Translations under genes and position numbers: made by a program
In this document: positions 7,717 through 16,235 of the stretch, piece by piece
Layout: each line of letters opens with the position of its first letter
Position numbering within the stretch: the first letter of the stretch is position 1
The notes under the pieces: generated by a model
Told to the model about the DNA's origin: nothing
The model's database searches: none
What the model saw: the letters and a program-made list of their open reading frames with translations, nothing else
Origin: Rhodothermales bacterium
GTDB lineage: Bacteria > Bacteroidota > Rhodothermia > Rhodothermales > Bin80
Length of the DNA stretch: 64,000 nt
Direction of reading: 5' to 3'
Assembly (NCBI GenBank): GCA_028278205.1
Contig: JANQES010000018.1
Coordinates: 38,319 to 102,318 of the forward strand

Positions 7717-10232
7717 AGGCGCAGGGCACGGCGTACGGCTTCTTGCAGCCGGGGTTGCGGTTCGGCAGGCTGATGGGCGCGCAGGGCCTTGAGCGCCTGT
7801 TCCGTAGCGACGAGGCTGAGGCTTTCGATAGCAGCGGCTCGCACGCGCGCGTCTTCATCATCCAGCGACTCGATCAGACGGTTGAGCGCGGCGCGTGATT
7901 CGGGTGCGTAAATATGTAAATAATCGATGGCAGCTAACCGGACGCCGGTGGGTTGATCGGCGGTGCTGTGTTTGAGGCCGAGGGCTACGCCTTCGCGCGC
8001 GGGCAGGTCGAGCAAGGGGAGGGCTTCGAAGGCGGCTCGGCGGATGATGTCGCGGTGCGACGGTGTGATCAGGGCCGAGCGTACCACGTCGAGCGCCGTC
8101 GGGGCGGCGGTGCGGGCCAGCGTCTTCACCGCTGCGGCCTGCACGTGATAGCTCCGGTCGTTCTGCGCCGTCTGAAAAGCCAGTTCGTGGACGTCCGGCT
8201 CGTTTTCGTACGAAGCCAGGGCATCGAGGACGGCAGCGCGCACCCGCGCGTCTTCGTCCTGCATCATGCCCATCAGGAGCCGCTTCGTAGCCGTCGTGGC
8301 CGGCAGGTGCCCCAACGTCCCGGCGATGGCCTGCCGCGCGGCTGCCGAGGATTCATCGCGCAAGGCACTGCGCAGCCCTACGAGCAGCGACGGGTCGTCG
8401 GCAAAGGCGGTGAGCGCGCGGGCAGCGTGAATGCGGCTGACGGGATCGGGTCCCTGGCGCAGTTGCCTCATCCAGGCCCGCGCCGGCTGGTTCACCCGTG
8501 TCTCGGCCAGCACGTCGTGATCCGGATCGATCAAGAGAAACCGGGGCCGCCCCGGTAGCGGAAACGTAAAAACCTGCGAGTCGGCTTCTAGATCGACTTC
8601 GAAGCGCAACACCTCGGAGAGGGTATGCACTTCGAGGGTGAGCGTCGTCCGGAAGACGTCAGGAACCTGCGCGCCTTCCTGCTCCTGCGTCACGATGACG
8701 GCGAGTTGGCCGGCCTCGGTGTCGTAGGTGTAGCGCGCGGCGAGGAGGGGATGGCCGGCGGCTTCGACCCACTGGGCAAAAAACGTATCGAAATTCTCTC
8801 CGGTGACGCGTTCGAGGACTCGTTTGAAATCGGCGGTATCGACGGATTGGAAGGCGAAGGTCGTCAGGTAGTTTTCCAGCACGTTCCAGAACAAGGCATC
8901 CCCGATCTTGCGGCGGATCATATGCAGCACCCATGCGCCTTTCTGCGCGCTGTGCGCATCGAGGACGTCTGAGGGGTCGATCCATCGGTTCCAGACCAGC
9001 GGGCGGCGGTAGTGCCGGGCTTCGGCCTGATAGCGCTCGGCGTGATCCATCATCGTCAGGGCGAAGGCGCCGGCGTCTTGATGATGTTCCGTAAAGAGCG
9101 CGCTCAGGTACGTGGCAAACCCTTCATCGAGCCAGGCATCGGCCCAGGAGCCTGCCGTGACGCCGCCGCCGAACCATTGATGAGCCAGCATCCGGGCAAG
9201 CAGCGGATCGACGTTTTCGCTGAGGGCGGCGCGTTCGTCGAGCATAATATCATCCGAGAACGCCGCTGCGCCGGCCAGCGCCTGTCCTTCTTGATGAACC
9301 TGCCGCAAGATTACCTGATCGTATGATCTGCGCGGAAAGGGCACGTTCAGGTTTTCGGCGAAGAACGTCATCATCTCCGGCGTCCGCCCGAAGGTGCGCG
9401 CTACGTCGCCGATGTGCTCAGGATAGACCCGGTACGAGAGCGAGATCGATTGAGCCGGCGAGGCCACACGGGCCGTATTTTGATGCGCCTCGTAATCGCC
9501 CACGGCCAGCATGAGATGGCGCGGCGTATGCGGATTATCCTGCCGAAAATACGTGGTGACGGTCCCGTCTTCATTGTCAATCTCCTCGACCCGCCGCCCA
9601 TTCGAAAACACCCCCCGTGACGAGTCGGCAGTGATCAGCACCTCGGAGGTCATCATGTCGGTGGGCGCATCGAGGACCGGGATCCAGTGGCGGGTGGCGC
9701 CGGGCGCGTTGAGGGTCCAGATCTGCCGTTTTTGCGCCGAGTTTTGACGGCTCGGCGCGACGAAAAAGAGCCCCCGGCGCGGCTGCGTGTTGTAGAAGAC
9801 CCGCACTTCGAACCCCTCAAACGGCAGGAAAAGCGAGTCGGGCGCGGTGAAAAGCGAGTCCAGGGGAATCTGAAGCGAATCGCCGCTGCTGCGAAACGCG
9901 GTATGCGTCATCGCCGGGACGCTGGCGCCGATGAGCACACTGTCGATAGCCATGCCGGCGGTCCGGAGCAGCAGCGGCGCGGCGGTGCTGTCGAACTGTT
10001 CCGGATCGAGCGGCGCCAGCCGCAGCGTGGCATCGCCGAAGACCCGGCGCGTGTCGTCGAAGCGCAGGGCCAGGCGCAGGTGTTCCTGGTCGAAGCGCGC
10101 AGCGGGGGCCTCGTGGACCGGGCCGGTAAAGAGGGGGTGATCGGAGGCCCGTTCCGTCGTCTGTGCCCAGGCCGGCGCCGCCGCCACGAGCAGCACCAGG
10201 AAGGGGGCGATATATCGGAGTAAACGCGCCAT
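7689..10232 (-). CDS. M1-peptidase-like protein with HEAT repeats, catalytic residues missing
   Basis: An 847-residue exported protein: signal peptide (MARLLRYIAPFLVLLVAAAPAWAQ), an M1 aminopeptidase-like N-terminal beta domain, a catalytic-type domain and a C-terminal array of HEAT repeats (about 600-830). In active M1 enzymes zinc is held by HExxH plus a downstream Glu. Here the site reads RMLAHQWFGG (R347, M348, H351), so the first His and the general-base Glu are gone, while E370 of WLDEGFATY remains. The GxMEN exopeptidase loop reads GQALAG (316-321). I infer a pseudo-peptidase used for binding. The start is taken at 10232; the open frame to 10739 crosses an intergenic repeat. The last codons come from the MITE-like element. 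Confidence 0.85.
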   Translation of the reverse strand: MARLLRYIAPFLVLLVAAAPAWAQTTERASDHPLFTGPVHEAPAARFDQEHLRLALRFDDTRRVFGDATLRLAPLDPEQFDSTAAPLLLRTAGMAIDSVLIGASVPAMTHTAFRSSGDSLQIPLDSLFTAPDSLFLPFEGFEVRVFYNTQPRRGLFFVAPSRQNSAQKRQIWTLNAPGATRHWIPVLDAPTDMMTSEVLITADSSRGVFSNGRRVEEIDNEDGTVTTYFRQDNPHTPRHLMLAVGDYEAHQNTARVASPAQSISLSYRVYPEHIGDVARTFGRTPEMMTFFAENLNVPFPRRSYDQVILRQVHQEGQALAGAAAFSDDIMLDERAALSENVDPLLARMLAHQWFGGGVTAGSWADAWLDEGFATYLSALFTEHHQDAGAFALTMMDHAERYQAEARHYRRPLVWNRWIDPSDVLDAHSAQKGAWVLHMIRRKIGDALFWNVLENYLTTFAFQSVDTADFKRVLERVTGENFDTFFAQWVEAAGHPLLAARYTYDTEAGQLAVIVTQEQEGAQVPDVFRTTLTLEVHTLSEVLRFEVDLEADSQVFTFPLPGRPRFLLIDPDHDVLAETRVNQPARAWMRQLRQGPDPVSRIHAARALTAFADDPSLLVGLRSALRDESSAAARQAIAGTLGHLPATTATKRLLMGMMQDEDARVRAAVLDALASYENEPDVHELAFQTAQNDRSYHVQAAAVKTLARTAAPTALDVVRSALITPSHRDIIRRAAFEALPLLDLPAREGVALGLKHSTADQPTGVRLAAIDYLHIYAPESRAALNRLIESLDDEDARVRAAAIESLSLVATEQALKALRAHQPAEPQPRLQEAVRRALRLMNFDAQIR

Positions 10233-10238
10233 GGGAGA

Positions 10239-10386
10239 ATTTTGGATTTTAGATTTTGGATTGGTCAGATTGGGCACCATCATCTCAATCGAAAAAACCG
10301 CAGCGGTTCCAACCGTCCCGGCTTTTTCGATTATTGAATCCCATCGAGAATAACAATCCAAAATCCAAAATCTAAAATCCAAAATC
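10239..10386. repeat. Intergenic inverted repeat, TTTTGGATTTTAGATT family (copy 2)
   Basis: The outer arms carry the family word. The inner stem AATCGAAAAAACC (10287-10299) and GGCTTTTTCGATT (10320-10332) pairs at 12 of 13 positions. Compared with copies 1 and 3, two pairs differ in a compensated way. Confidence 0.9.
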
Positions 10387-10396
10387 AGAACCCTGT

Positions 10397-11464
10397 TCAC
10401 TCGTCCGCTTGCCGGGCTGCTTGCGCACGGCGGCGCAGCGTGCCGAGGCTTGATCCTTGAAGCATCAAGCAGAGAAACCCGACGACGATGTAGAGCAACA
10501 TCTGACCGCCGTGCACGAAGGCCGCATACGTCAGGGCCAGCGACGTCTCGACTCCGTACAGGTTGACGAGCGTTACGCGTGTAATATAATGAAACGCCCC
10601 CATGCCGCCCGGCGCGATTGCTACGCCGATGGCTCCCAGCATCATGATACACAGGGTGTCGAGCAGCGACAGGTTGTAGGGGCCGGCCATATCGAACATC
10701 AGCAGAGGGATGTAGGCCATCATCAAATAGAGAAACCACATCACCAGGGTGCTGACGATGAGCGCCAGGCGGCGCGGCGAGCGCAGCACCGTAGCCAGTC
10801 CGTCTTTGAACGAGGTCAGGCTGGGCCGGATGCGCCGGTTCCAGAGGCGGCGCAGGGGCGCCTCTTCGGCACGGATGCCGAAGCTGTAAATCAGCGCGAA
10901 AAGGATGGTTACGCCCAGCATCAGCACCAACACCGTCAGCATCGGTATCTGGCTGATCTGCGCTTTCATCGGGGTGAGGAAATGCTCCTGCAGGAAATCC
11001 GATTGATCGAGCAGTAAGAAAAACGTGGCGACAAGGCCCAGCAGGAGCACCAGCGCGTCGAGGATGCGTTCGATGACAACGGTGCCCAGCACCCCGCTGA
11101 AGGAGAGCTTTTCGTGCGCGGCCAGGTCGGCAGTACGCACGACCTCACCCACGCGCGGCAGGGCGTAGTTGACCATGTAGCCGACCATGGTCGCGAAGAA
11201 CGCTGTTTTCAGCGAAACGCGCCGGGGGCCGGCCTCCGGCGCGTCGGCGGGCAGGGCTTCGAGCAAGATTTGCCAGCGCCACGCCCGAATCAGATGGCTC
11301 ACCATCGTCACCGCGCCCAGCGGCACGATCCAGCGGTAGTCTGCCTGGCGCAGGGCCTCGCCCATCTCGTTGAAATCAACTCCCTGGAGCGCCAGGTAGA
11401 GCAGGACGCCCGCAAGCACAAAGAATCCGCCTTGAATCAGAATGCGGCGCGCGCGAGGAGTCAC
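10397..11464 (-). CDS. Lysylphosphatidylglycerol synthase TM-region/flippase-like membrane protein
   Basis: A 355-residue inner-membrane protein with about eight hydrophobic helices, matching the UPF0104/LPG_synthase_TM family (AglD/MprF flippase-domain type). Marks include RWIVPLGAVTMVSHLIRAWRW near residues 44-64 and the PRVGEVVRT segment, where a Pro-Arg-x-Gly-Glu core is typical. It may move a lipid or lipid-linked sugar across the membrane; the substrate is unknown. It lacks the MprF synthase domain. The start codon is GTG at 11464. The next gene upstream is lolA, 30 nt away, so the two could be co-transcribed. Confidence 0.75.
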   Translation of the reverse strand: MTPRARRILIQGGFFVLAGVLLYLALQGVDFNEMGEALRQADYRWIVPLGAVTMVSHLIRAWRWQILLEALPADAPEAGPRRVSLKTAFFATMVGYMVNYALPRVGEVVRTADLAAHEKLSFSGVLGTVVIERILDALVLLLGLVATFFLLLDQSDFLQEHFLTPMKAQISQIPMLTVLVLMLGVTILFALIYSFGIRAEEAPLRRLWNRRIRPSLTSFKDGLATVLRSPRRLALIVSTLVMWFLYLMMAYIPLLMFDMAGPYNLSLLDTLCIMMLGAIGVAIAPGGMGAFHYITRVTLVNLYGVETSLALTYAAFVHGGQMLLYIVVGFLCLMLQGSSLGTLRRRAQAARQADE

Positions 11465-11494
11465 GAGTAAGAGGAAAGTGGTTGAAGAGAGGGA

Positions 11495-12148
11495 TCAGGA
11501 TCGCAAATCGATGATTTCGACGCCCTCGGGTGGGGTGAATGAGAAGGTGTCCGGAGCGAGGGTCGGGTTGAGTTCGATATTATCGAGCGTGAAGGCCATG
11601 CGCGTTTCGTTGACGTCGAGCATCGTCAGCTTCGTGATGATGTCGTCGTGGTCGCGCATCCAGATGGTGGCTTCGCGGAAGAAAGAGTCGGGGCTTTTGG
11701 GTTCGAGGTTGAGCCGGTAGTGCCTGGCGCCGTTGTAGGTGACCACGGCCACGTCGCGGACGTCGAAGCGTTGGTCATAGTTGAGCAGAAACGAACTCGG
11801 CGTAAAAGAAGCCTCATCTTCGACGACGTCGTTGATGAGCACCTGCTGCTCCTGAGGCCGGTAGACATAGGTCTCCTGCCCATTGACCACCAACACCTCG
11901 GTGCCGGTTTCGACGCGGTATTTGTCGCCTTGCAGGATCAACCGGCCTGTGAAGGAATCCTCCTGCTCCGAGAACGCCGACGACATCGTCTGTGTGAACT
12001 CGGCGCTCAAGGCTTCGATAGAATTGTACTTATCCAGGAGGCGCTTGAAGACGGTTTCGGCATCCTGCGCATGAGCCGCCGGGTGTCCAGCGGTCAGGAC
12101 AATGGCTGCAAAAAGCACCAGGCCGGCTATCATACTACGGGTGAACAT
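11495..12148 (-). CDS. lolA: Outer-membrane lipoprotein carrier protein LolA
   Basis: A 217-residue periplasmic chaperone that takes lipoproteins from the LolCDE exporter and carries them to the outer membrane. It has a signal peptide (1-27, ending AHAQ), then the LolA fold: YNSIEALSAEFTQTMSS, FTGRLILQGDKYRVE, TYVYRPQEQQVLI and the later hydrophobic strands typical of the half-barrel. Length matches the family. The many SusD-, HmuY- and DUF4292-type lipoproteins in this window would be its cargo (inference). Confidence 0.85.
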   Translation of the reverse strand: MFTRSMIAGLVLFAAIVLTAGHPAAHAQDAETVFKRLLDKYNSIEALSAEFTQTMSSAFSEQEDSFTGRLILQGDKYRVETGTEVLVVNGQETYVYRPQEQQVLINDVVEDEASFTPSSFLLNYDQRFDVRDVAVVTYNGARHYRLNLEPKSPDSFFREATIWMRDHDDIITKLTMLDVNETRMAFTLDNIELNPTLAPDTFSFTPPEGVEIIDLRS

Positions 12149-12223
12149 CGGGTTTCGAGGTCTTAATGGAAGAAAACGATTGGTTGATCCTGTACCGTTG
12201 CAAAGCGCGTGCCCTGTTACCCC

Positions 12224-12778
12224 TTACTGTCTCAGTTGTTCGTTATGCAACACAAAGTGAGCACGCCGCTCGTGCAGCGCGCCTTCGGGGCGAAGGGTGC
12301 TGGCGTAGAGGTAATACCGGGTTACGTCGAAGGGGGAGAGCGTGAACGATTGGTAGGTGTCGAGAAAAGCGCGAACCGTCTGCGCTTTAGCATGGCGCAG
12401 CCGCGCCAGCGTTATGTGCGGGTGGAACGGCTTCGGCTCGGCTTCCAGGCTGAGGGCGCGGAGGGCCTGCTTGGTCTGAGCCTGAAGATCCATCAGAGCC
12501 GGCGCCGGGTCGAGCGCAGCAAACAAAACGCGGGGTTTGCGCTTCGACGGAAAGACGCCCAGGCCCCGGCCTTGTAGCGAAAACGCCTCGGCCTCGATGG
12601 CGCGCAGGGCTTGCTCAATCATCGACGCCTGCTCGTCATCCACCTCGCCGATAAAGCGTAACGTCAGGTGATATTGCGCAGGTCGCGTCCACCGGCACGG
12701 CAACGCCTCGGTGCGCAGACCGGCGAGTTGGGCTTTGTGCGTTTCAGGAAGATCGACGGCGATGAAGAGGCGGGGCAT
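12224..12778 (-). CDS. thpR: RNA 2',3'-cyclic phosphodiesterase (2H family)
   Basis: A 184-residue cytoplasmic member of the LigT/ThpR 2H phosphoesterase family, which opens 2',3'-cyclic phosphate ends of RNA. Both catalytic HxTx motifs are present: HLTL (H37) and HITL (H121). The N-terminal MPRLFIAVDLPE is characteristic. The ATG at 12778 is back to back with the divergent SLOG-fold gene 44 nt away, so the two probably share a promoter region. Confidence 0.88.
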   Translation of the reverse strand: MPRLFIAVDLPETHKAQLAGLRTEALPCRWTRPAQYHLTLRFIGEVDDEQASMIEQALRAIEAEAFSLQGRGLGVFPSKRKPRVLFAALDPAPALMDLQAQTKQALRALSLEAEPKPFHPHITLARLRHAKAQTVRAFLDTYQSFTLSPFDVTRYYLYASTLRPEGALHERRAHFVLHNEQLRQ

Positions 12779-12822
12779 GGCGGGCTGGTGTATTTTAGGG
12801 ATATTTCGACTTTGCGAAGCCT

Positions 12823-13302
12823 ATGAACGAGACATCCTCAGAAAGCATCCTCCGAATCGTCAGCGGTGGGCAAACCGGCGTAGACCGCGCGGCGCTCGAT
12901 GTCGCCCTGGCGCTCGGCCTCCCTGCCGGCGGTTGGTGCCCGCAAGGCCGCCGCGCCGAAGACGGCGTCATCGACCCTCGCTATCCCCTGACCCAGACGC
13001 CGCTGGCCAAGTACGCCCAGCGCACCGCCTGGAACGTCCGCGACAGCGACGGCACGCTCGTGCTGCGCTTCGACGATCCCTCGCCCGGCACCAATTTAAC
13101 AATTGAAAAAGCCCACGCGCTAGAAAAAGCCCTCTTGCTCATCGACCTCACTCGCAACCCGAACCCCATCGACATCGTGCGGTGGATTGCGGACAGCAAG
13201 ATCCACGTGCTCAACGTCGCCGGTCCTCGCGAGAGCGAAGCGCCGGGCGTGTACGAAGCGGCGCGTGTGTTTCTGGAGGAGGTGTTCAGGCACCTGCGTT
13301 AA
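12823..13302 (+). CDS. Putative molybdenum-cofactor-carrier/SLOG-fold protein
   Basis: A 159-residue protein matching the pfam12694-type family ('putative molybdenum carrier'), a branch of the Rossmann-like SLOG superfamily with DprA and LOG proteins. The nucleotide-binding signature SGGQTGVDRAALDVA (about 14-28) is followed by GWCPQGRRAEDGVI and a C-terminal NVAGPRESEAPGVY. Members bind a nucleotide or cofactor; the function in bacteria is not settled. A molybdenum hydroxylase is encoded far downstream, but nothing ties the two together. Confidence 0.8.
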   Translation: MNETSSESILRIVSGGQTGVDRAALDVALALGLPAGGWCPQGRRAEDGVIDPRYPLTQTPLAKYAQRTAWNVRDSDGTLVLRFDDPSPGTNLTIEKAHALEKALLLIDLTRNPNPIDIVRWIADSKIHVLNVAGPRESEAPGVYEAARVFLEEVFRHLR

Positions 13303-13321
13303 CGCTGCGAGAAAGGATCTC

Positions 13322-13474
13322 GATTTTGGATTTTAGATTTTGGATTGGGTGGCTCCCGATCCGTTTTGAATAACCGAATAAGACGCGCCCGCATCAACCG
13401 GCGCGGCTTATTCGGTTGTTGGATGGGGATCGGTTATTTCCCAATCCAAAATCCAAAATCTAAAATCCAAAATT
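13322..13474. repeat. Intergenic inverted repeat, TTTTGGATTTTAGATT family (copy 3)
   Basis: The outer arms carry the family word. The inner stem AACCGAATAAGAC (13372-13384) and GGCTTATTCGGTT (13405-13417) pairs at 12 of 13 positions, with loop CAACCGGCGC conserved. Spacers CCGATCC and GGATCGG also pair, so nearly the whole unit can fold. Confidence 0.9.
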
Positions 13475-13484
13475 GGTTTACGCT

Positions 13485-14642
13485 TCAAACCAGGCTCACG
13501 ACGGCATGAAGCGCATCGCGTAGTGCCTCGATGTCGGCGTCGTCGTTGTAGACGTGGGGCGAGATGCGGATGGCGTCGCCGCGTACGGAGGCCGAGACGT
13601 TGCGTCGCGCCAACTCATCGCGTAATCGACCTGCCGACAGATGTTCGGGCACGCGTATGCCGAAGAGATGCGCGCTGCGCAAGGCCTCCTTTTCGATCAC
13701 AAAACCGAGGTCCTGTGCTTCCTGCAACAGGTCGCGTGTGAGGGCTTCGCAATAGGTCTGGATGGCGGATGGCCTCCATTCGAGCACCAATTCCAGGCCC
13801 GCTACCATCATCGGCATCAGGGCGAAGTTGCTGCGTTCGCCTACGTCGTAGCGGAGCGCGCCCGGCTGATAGGCCTCCTGGTAGTTGACCAGCTCACCAA
13901 AGCGCTCGCTGCCCAGCCGCCCGATCCAGTTTTCTTCGAGCGGCACGCCGTCGTCGAAGCGGGGGCCGAGGTAGGCGGCGCCGAGGCTGTAGGGGCCCAT
14001 CAGCCACTTGTAGACCGCGCAGATGAGCGCATCCGGCTCAACACGATGCACATCGAAAGGCAAGGCGCCCACCGATTGCGTGCCGTCGATGACGAAGGCG
14101 GCGCCTACTTCGCGCGCGCGCCGGCCAATAGCTTCGAGGTCGAACCGCGTGCCGTCGGCCCAGTGAACATTCGCCAGGGTCACGAGCGCGGTGTCCGCGT
14201 CGATGGCGTCGATGAAGCGTTCGTTCCACCGCGTGCCTCGGTTGGGGCCGTCCGGCGGAGGCACGGTGCGCAGCGTCGCGCCCGTCTCCGTTGCCAGCCG
14301 ATGCCAGGTGTAGACGTTGCTCGGAAACTGCTCGTGCATCACCACGAGGTTTTGCCCGCGTTGCACCTCCAGGTTGCGCGCCACTATCGCAATGCCGTAC
14401 GACGCCGCCGGGATCAACGCAATACGCCGGGCATTGGCGTTGATCAATTCAGCAAAAAGCCGCCGGGCTGTGTCGCTCTCGTCAAAAAACATCGCGGGCG
14501 TGATCGTCGACGGGTTGCGTTTGCGTTGCATCCCAACGATCCCCGCCGCTTCTACGCGGCGCGCGAGCGGCGACATATACGCGCAGTTGAGATAATGCAC
14601 GTCGTCCGGCAGCGAAAACAGGTGTTTCTGGCAGGTGAGCAT
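13485..14642 (-). CDS. Class V aminotransferase-fold PLP enzyme
   Basis: A 385-residue cytoplasmic PLP enzyme of the class V (NifS/CsdA/isopenicillin-epimerase-like) superfamily. Visible marks are VHYLNCAYMSPL at the N-terminus, FVIDGTQSVGALPFDV (Asp for the pyridine nitrogen) and the cofactor lysine in AVYKWLMGPYSLG (about K212). There is no clear desulfurase cysteine loop, so an aminotransferase, lyase or epimerase is more likely than a desulfurase. The ATG at 14642 is preferred to the TTG six bases earlier. It is flanked on both sides by long intergenic hairpins. The substrate is unknown. Confidence 0.82.
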   Translation of the reverse strand: MLTCQKHLFSLPDDVHYLNCAYMSPLARRVEAAGIVGMQRKRNPSTITPAMFFDESDTARRLFAELINANARRIALIPAASYGIAIVARNLEVQRGQNLVVMHEQFPSNVYTWHRLATETGATLRTVPPPDGPNRGTRWNERFIDAIDADTALVTLANVHWADGTRFDLEAIGRRAREVGAAFVIDGTQSVGALPFDVHRVEPDALICAVYKWLMGPYSLGAAYLGPRFDDGVPLEENWIGRLGSERFGELVNYQEAYQPGALRYDVGERSNFALMPMMVAGLELVLEWRPSAIQTYCEALTRDLLQEAQDLGFVIEKEALRSAHLFGIRVPEHLSAGRLRDELARRNVSASVRGDAIRISPHVYNDDADIEALRDALHAVVSLV

Positions 14643-14712
14643 ACACAAGAAGGCTGAATGTCGAAGAAAGATGCCTTCATGATACGCAAATTGGACAAGA
14701 GCTTCCTGTTTT

Positions 14713-14813
14713 GAATAGAACGCGGATGACGCGGATCGGACGGATTGTCGCGGATCGGGCTGTCAATAAATCCGCGACCATCCGCTCAATCTGCGTCATC
14801 CGCGTTCTATTTC
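14713..14813. repeat. Intergenic inverted repeat built on the word GCGGATGACGCGGATC
   Basis: GAATAGAACGCGGATGACGC on the left pairs with GCGTCATCCGCGTTCTATTC-type sequence on the right. An inner GTCGCGGAT/ATCCGCGAC stem is also present. Only copy of this family in the window. Confidence 0.85.
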
Positions 14814-14854
14814 GACCGTTATCGGTTTTTTGGCGTGTACTATGGTTCCGCATA

Positions 14855-14885
14855 CAAAAAAAGGAGCGCCCTCGATGGACGCTCC
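14855..14885 (-). terminator. Intrinsic terminator of the coiled-coil gene pair
   Basis: On the minus strand GGAGCG-N-CC pairs with GG-CGCTCC and is followed by an uninterrupted T run. It lies 24 nt past the stop of the 157-residue coiled-coil protein, the right place and orientation. Confidence 0.8.
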
Positions 14886-14908
14886 CTGTAAAGTGGGAAG
14901 GCTTGCGA

Positions 14909-15382
14909 TTATCGCATGATGGGAATGTGCTTCATCTCCGGGTCGAACGCCAGGCGGTGAATTAATTGCTCGTCTACTTCGGGATTCTGCATGGCGCGGA
15001 GCTTGAGTTCTTGCTGTACCGTCAACTCGTGTTGCCGTTGGTGTTTCAAGTTCAGCAAATGAATCCGTGCCCGCTCCAACGCTACCTGCGCCTCCTGGTA
15101 GCGGTTAAAAATCGGATCGGTTCCACAAAATGCGCCTCGCCTCCGCCGCTCGATCTCTTCCAACTGACGAAGCGCGCGATCCATCTCTCGTTCTGCCTCC
15201 CGGATCTCCGGGTCGGCAGCCATCACGATGTCAATGACGGTGACCTCAGGCGCCGGGCGCGGCGATTCGTCCGCAAACGTCAACGTCACGAATCGCAGGA
15301 AAACCAGGCTGAAGAGCACCAGGGCCACAGCGACCAGTACCTGAACGGTACCACTTCTCGAGGAAAAGGGAACTCCAGACAT
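14909..15382 (-). CDS. Small membrane-anchored coiled-coil protein
   Basis: A 157-residue protein with one N-terminal membrane segment (about 14-37, VQVLVAVALVLFSLVFLRFVTL) and a long charged helix (EIREAEREMDRALRQLEEIERRRR..., VALERARIHLLNLKHQRQHELTVQQELKLRAM), predicted coiled coil. Topology suggests an extracytoplasmic helical domain. I do not recognise the family; the arrangement resembles small periplasmic metal-sensor or Spy-like proteins, but no family motif is clear. GGAGGAG lies just upstream of the ATG. It forms a two-gene unit with the His-rich protein upstream and is followed by a terminator. Confidence 0.7.
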   Translation of the reverse strand: MSGVPFSSRSGTVQVLVAVALVLFSLVFLRFVTLTFADESPRPAPEVTVIDIVMAADPEIREAEREMDRALRQLEEIERRRRGAFCGTDPIFNRYQEAQVALERARIHLLNLKHQRQHELTVQQELKLRAMQNPEVDEQLIHRLAFDPEMKHIPIMR

Positions 15383-15417
15383 AACAACTCCTCCGGTAAA
15401 CGCTCAGCAGAGGGCAC

Positions 15418-15996
15418 TCAGTGATGTTTGCGAATGCGGACCTCTACGTCGTCGCCAAAATGAAACTCTCGAATGATTTCGTCTTCGGTGCGATGTTCTC
15501 GCGTAACCACGTGGTTCTCAAGCCGTTGCTTGATGCGTTCGAGCGCCCTCACGTTCATCGCCTTAATCCGAATTTCTGTTTCCAGGCGTTCGCGATTGGC
15601 TTCCGAGGTGGCGTCCCACTCCATGCGTTCGTGCAGGCGGTCGAGTTCGCGCAAGGCCCGTTCCAGGTTTTGTTGGAGCTTGCGTTCGGCGTCTTGCAAG
15701 CGCTCGCGTTTGCGTTCGGCGTCGAGTTCGAGGATAATCGTGTGACGGTCTTCTACCTCGTGGCGATGCGGGCGATGTTTACGATGCTTGTGATGTTTGC
15801 GGTGCTTGCGACGCTCCAGTTCCACCTCATGCCGATGACAGTCCACGTTTTCGATCGGGCAGGTGAAATCCCAGCCCCACCATTTCTTAAAATTCTTTTG
15901 CAGGAACTGATAAAAATTGGCGCTAAAGAGCAGCGCGGCGATGCAAGCCAGCACCGGAACCATTGAGGTCTGCGCAATGAACGGCTTTTTTTCCAT
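15418..15996 (-). CDS. Membrane-anchored coiled-coil protein with His-rich linker
   Basis: A 192-residue protein with one N-terminal membrane helix (about 10-32, MVPVLACIAALLFSANFYQFL), a short cysteine-containing stretch (CPIENVDC), a very basic His-rich linker (about 55-85, with RKHRKHHKHRKHRPHRHE) and a long coiled coil (LQDAERKLQQNLERALRELDRLHERM...). The His cluster could bind Zn, Ni, Cu or a polyanion. The start at 15996 is chosen because GGAGGAGG lies seven bases before it; the longer frame to 16062 has no such site. Same layout as its downstream neighbour, suggesting they assemble together. Function unknown. Confidence 0.7.
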   Translation of the reverse strand: MEKKPFIAQTSMVPVLACIAALLFSANFYQFLQKNFKKWWGWDFTCPIENVDCHRHEVELERRKHRKHHKHRKHRPHRHEVEDRHTIILELDAERKRERLQDAERKLQQNLERALRELDRLHERMEWDATSEANRERLETEIRIKAMNVRALERIKQRLENHVVTREHRTEDEIIREFHFGDDVEVRIRKHH

Positions 15997-16203
15997 AAGA
16001 AACCTCCTCCGGGAGCAATCAAACGGGTTCAGCGGATGGTCCGACCTGGGGGGATACCGCACAACAAATTCGTTTACGCGTCAGGCGAGAAAAGATTCAA
16101 AGGGATCCATCTTTCCCCAACCTCCTAACGATTACACGCGGTTGCTGTGTTACAACGAACCGTTGTTTAGAAAACGATCCCGGCGCCGGATTATTGCGCG
16201 ATT

Positions 16204-16235
16204 AAACTTTTTGTGCCCGTCGGCACAAAAAGTTT
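16204..16235. terminator. Perfect 14-bp hairpin at the hisF stop codon
   Basis: AAACTTTTTGTGCC (16204-16217), loop CGTC, GGCACAAAAAGTTT (16222-16235). The hisF TAA lies on the edge of the stem. The U-rich arm could support termination of hisF transcription, but there is no separate U tract after the stem. Confidence 0.6.

Noticed and set aside
10233..10739. Long N-terminal extension of the M1-like protein
   Set aside because: The extension runs through the TTTTGGATTTTAGATT repeat and the start of the neighbouring flippase gene, while a standard signal peptide starts at 10232.
12823..13302. Direct functional link between the SLOG-fold 'molybdenum carrier' and the Mo hydroxylase at 49.8 kb
   Set aside because: They are 37 kb apart and the family name rests on annotation history; no evidence in the window connects them.
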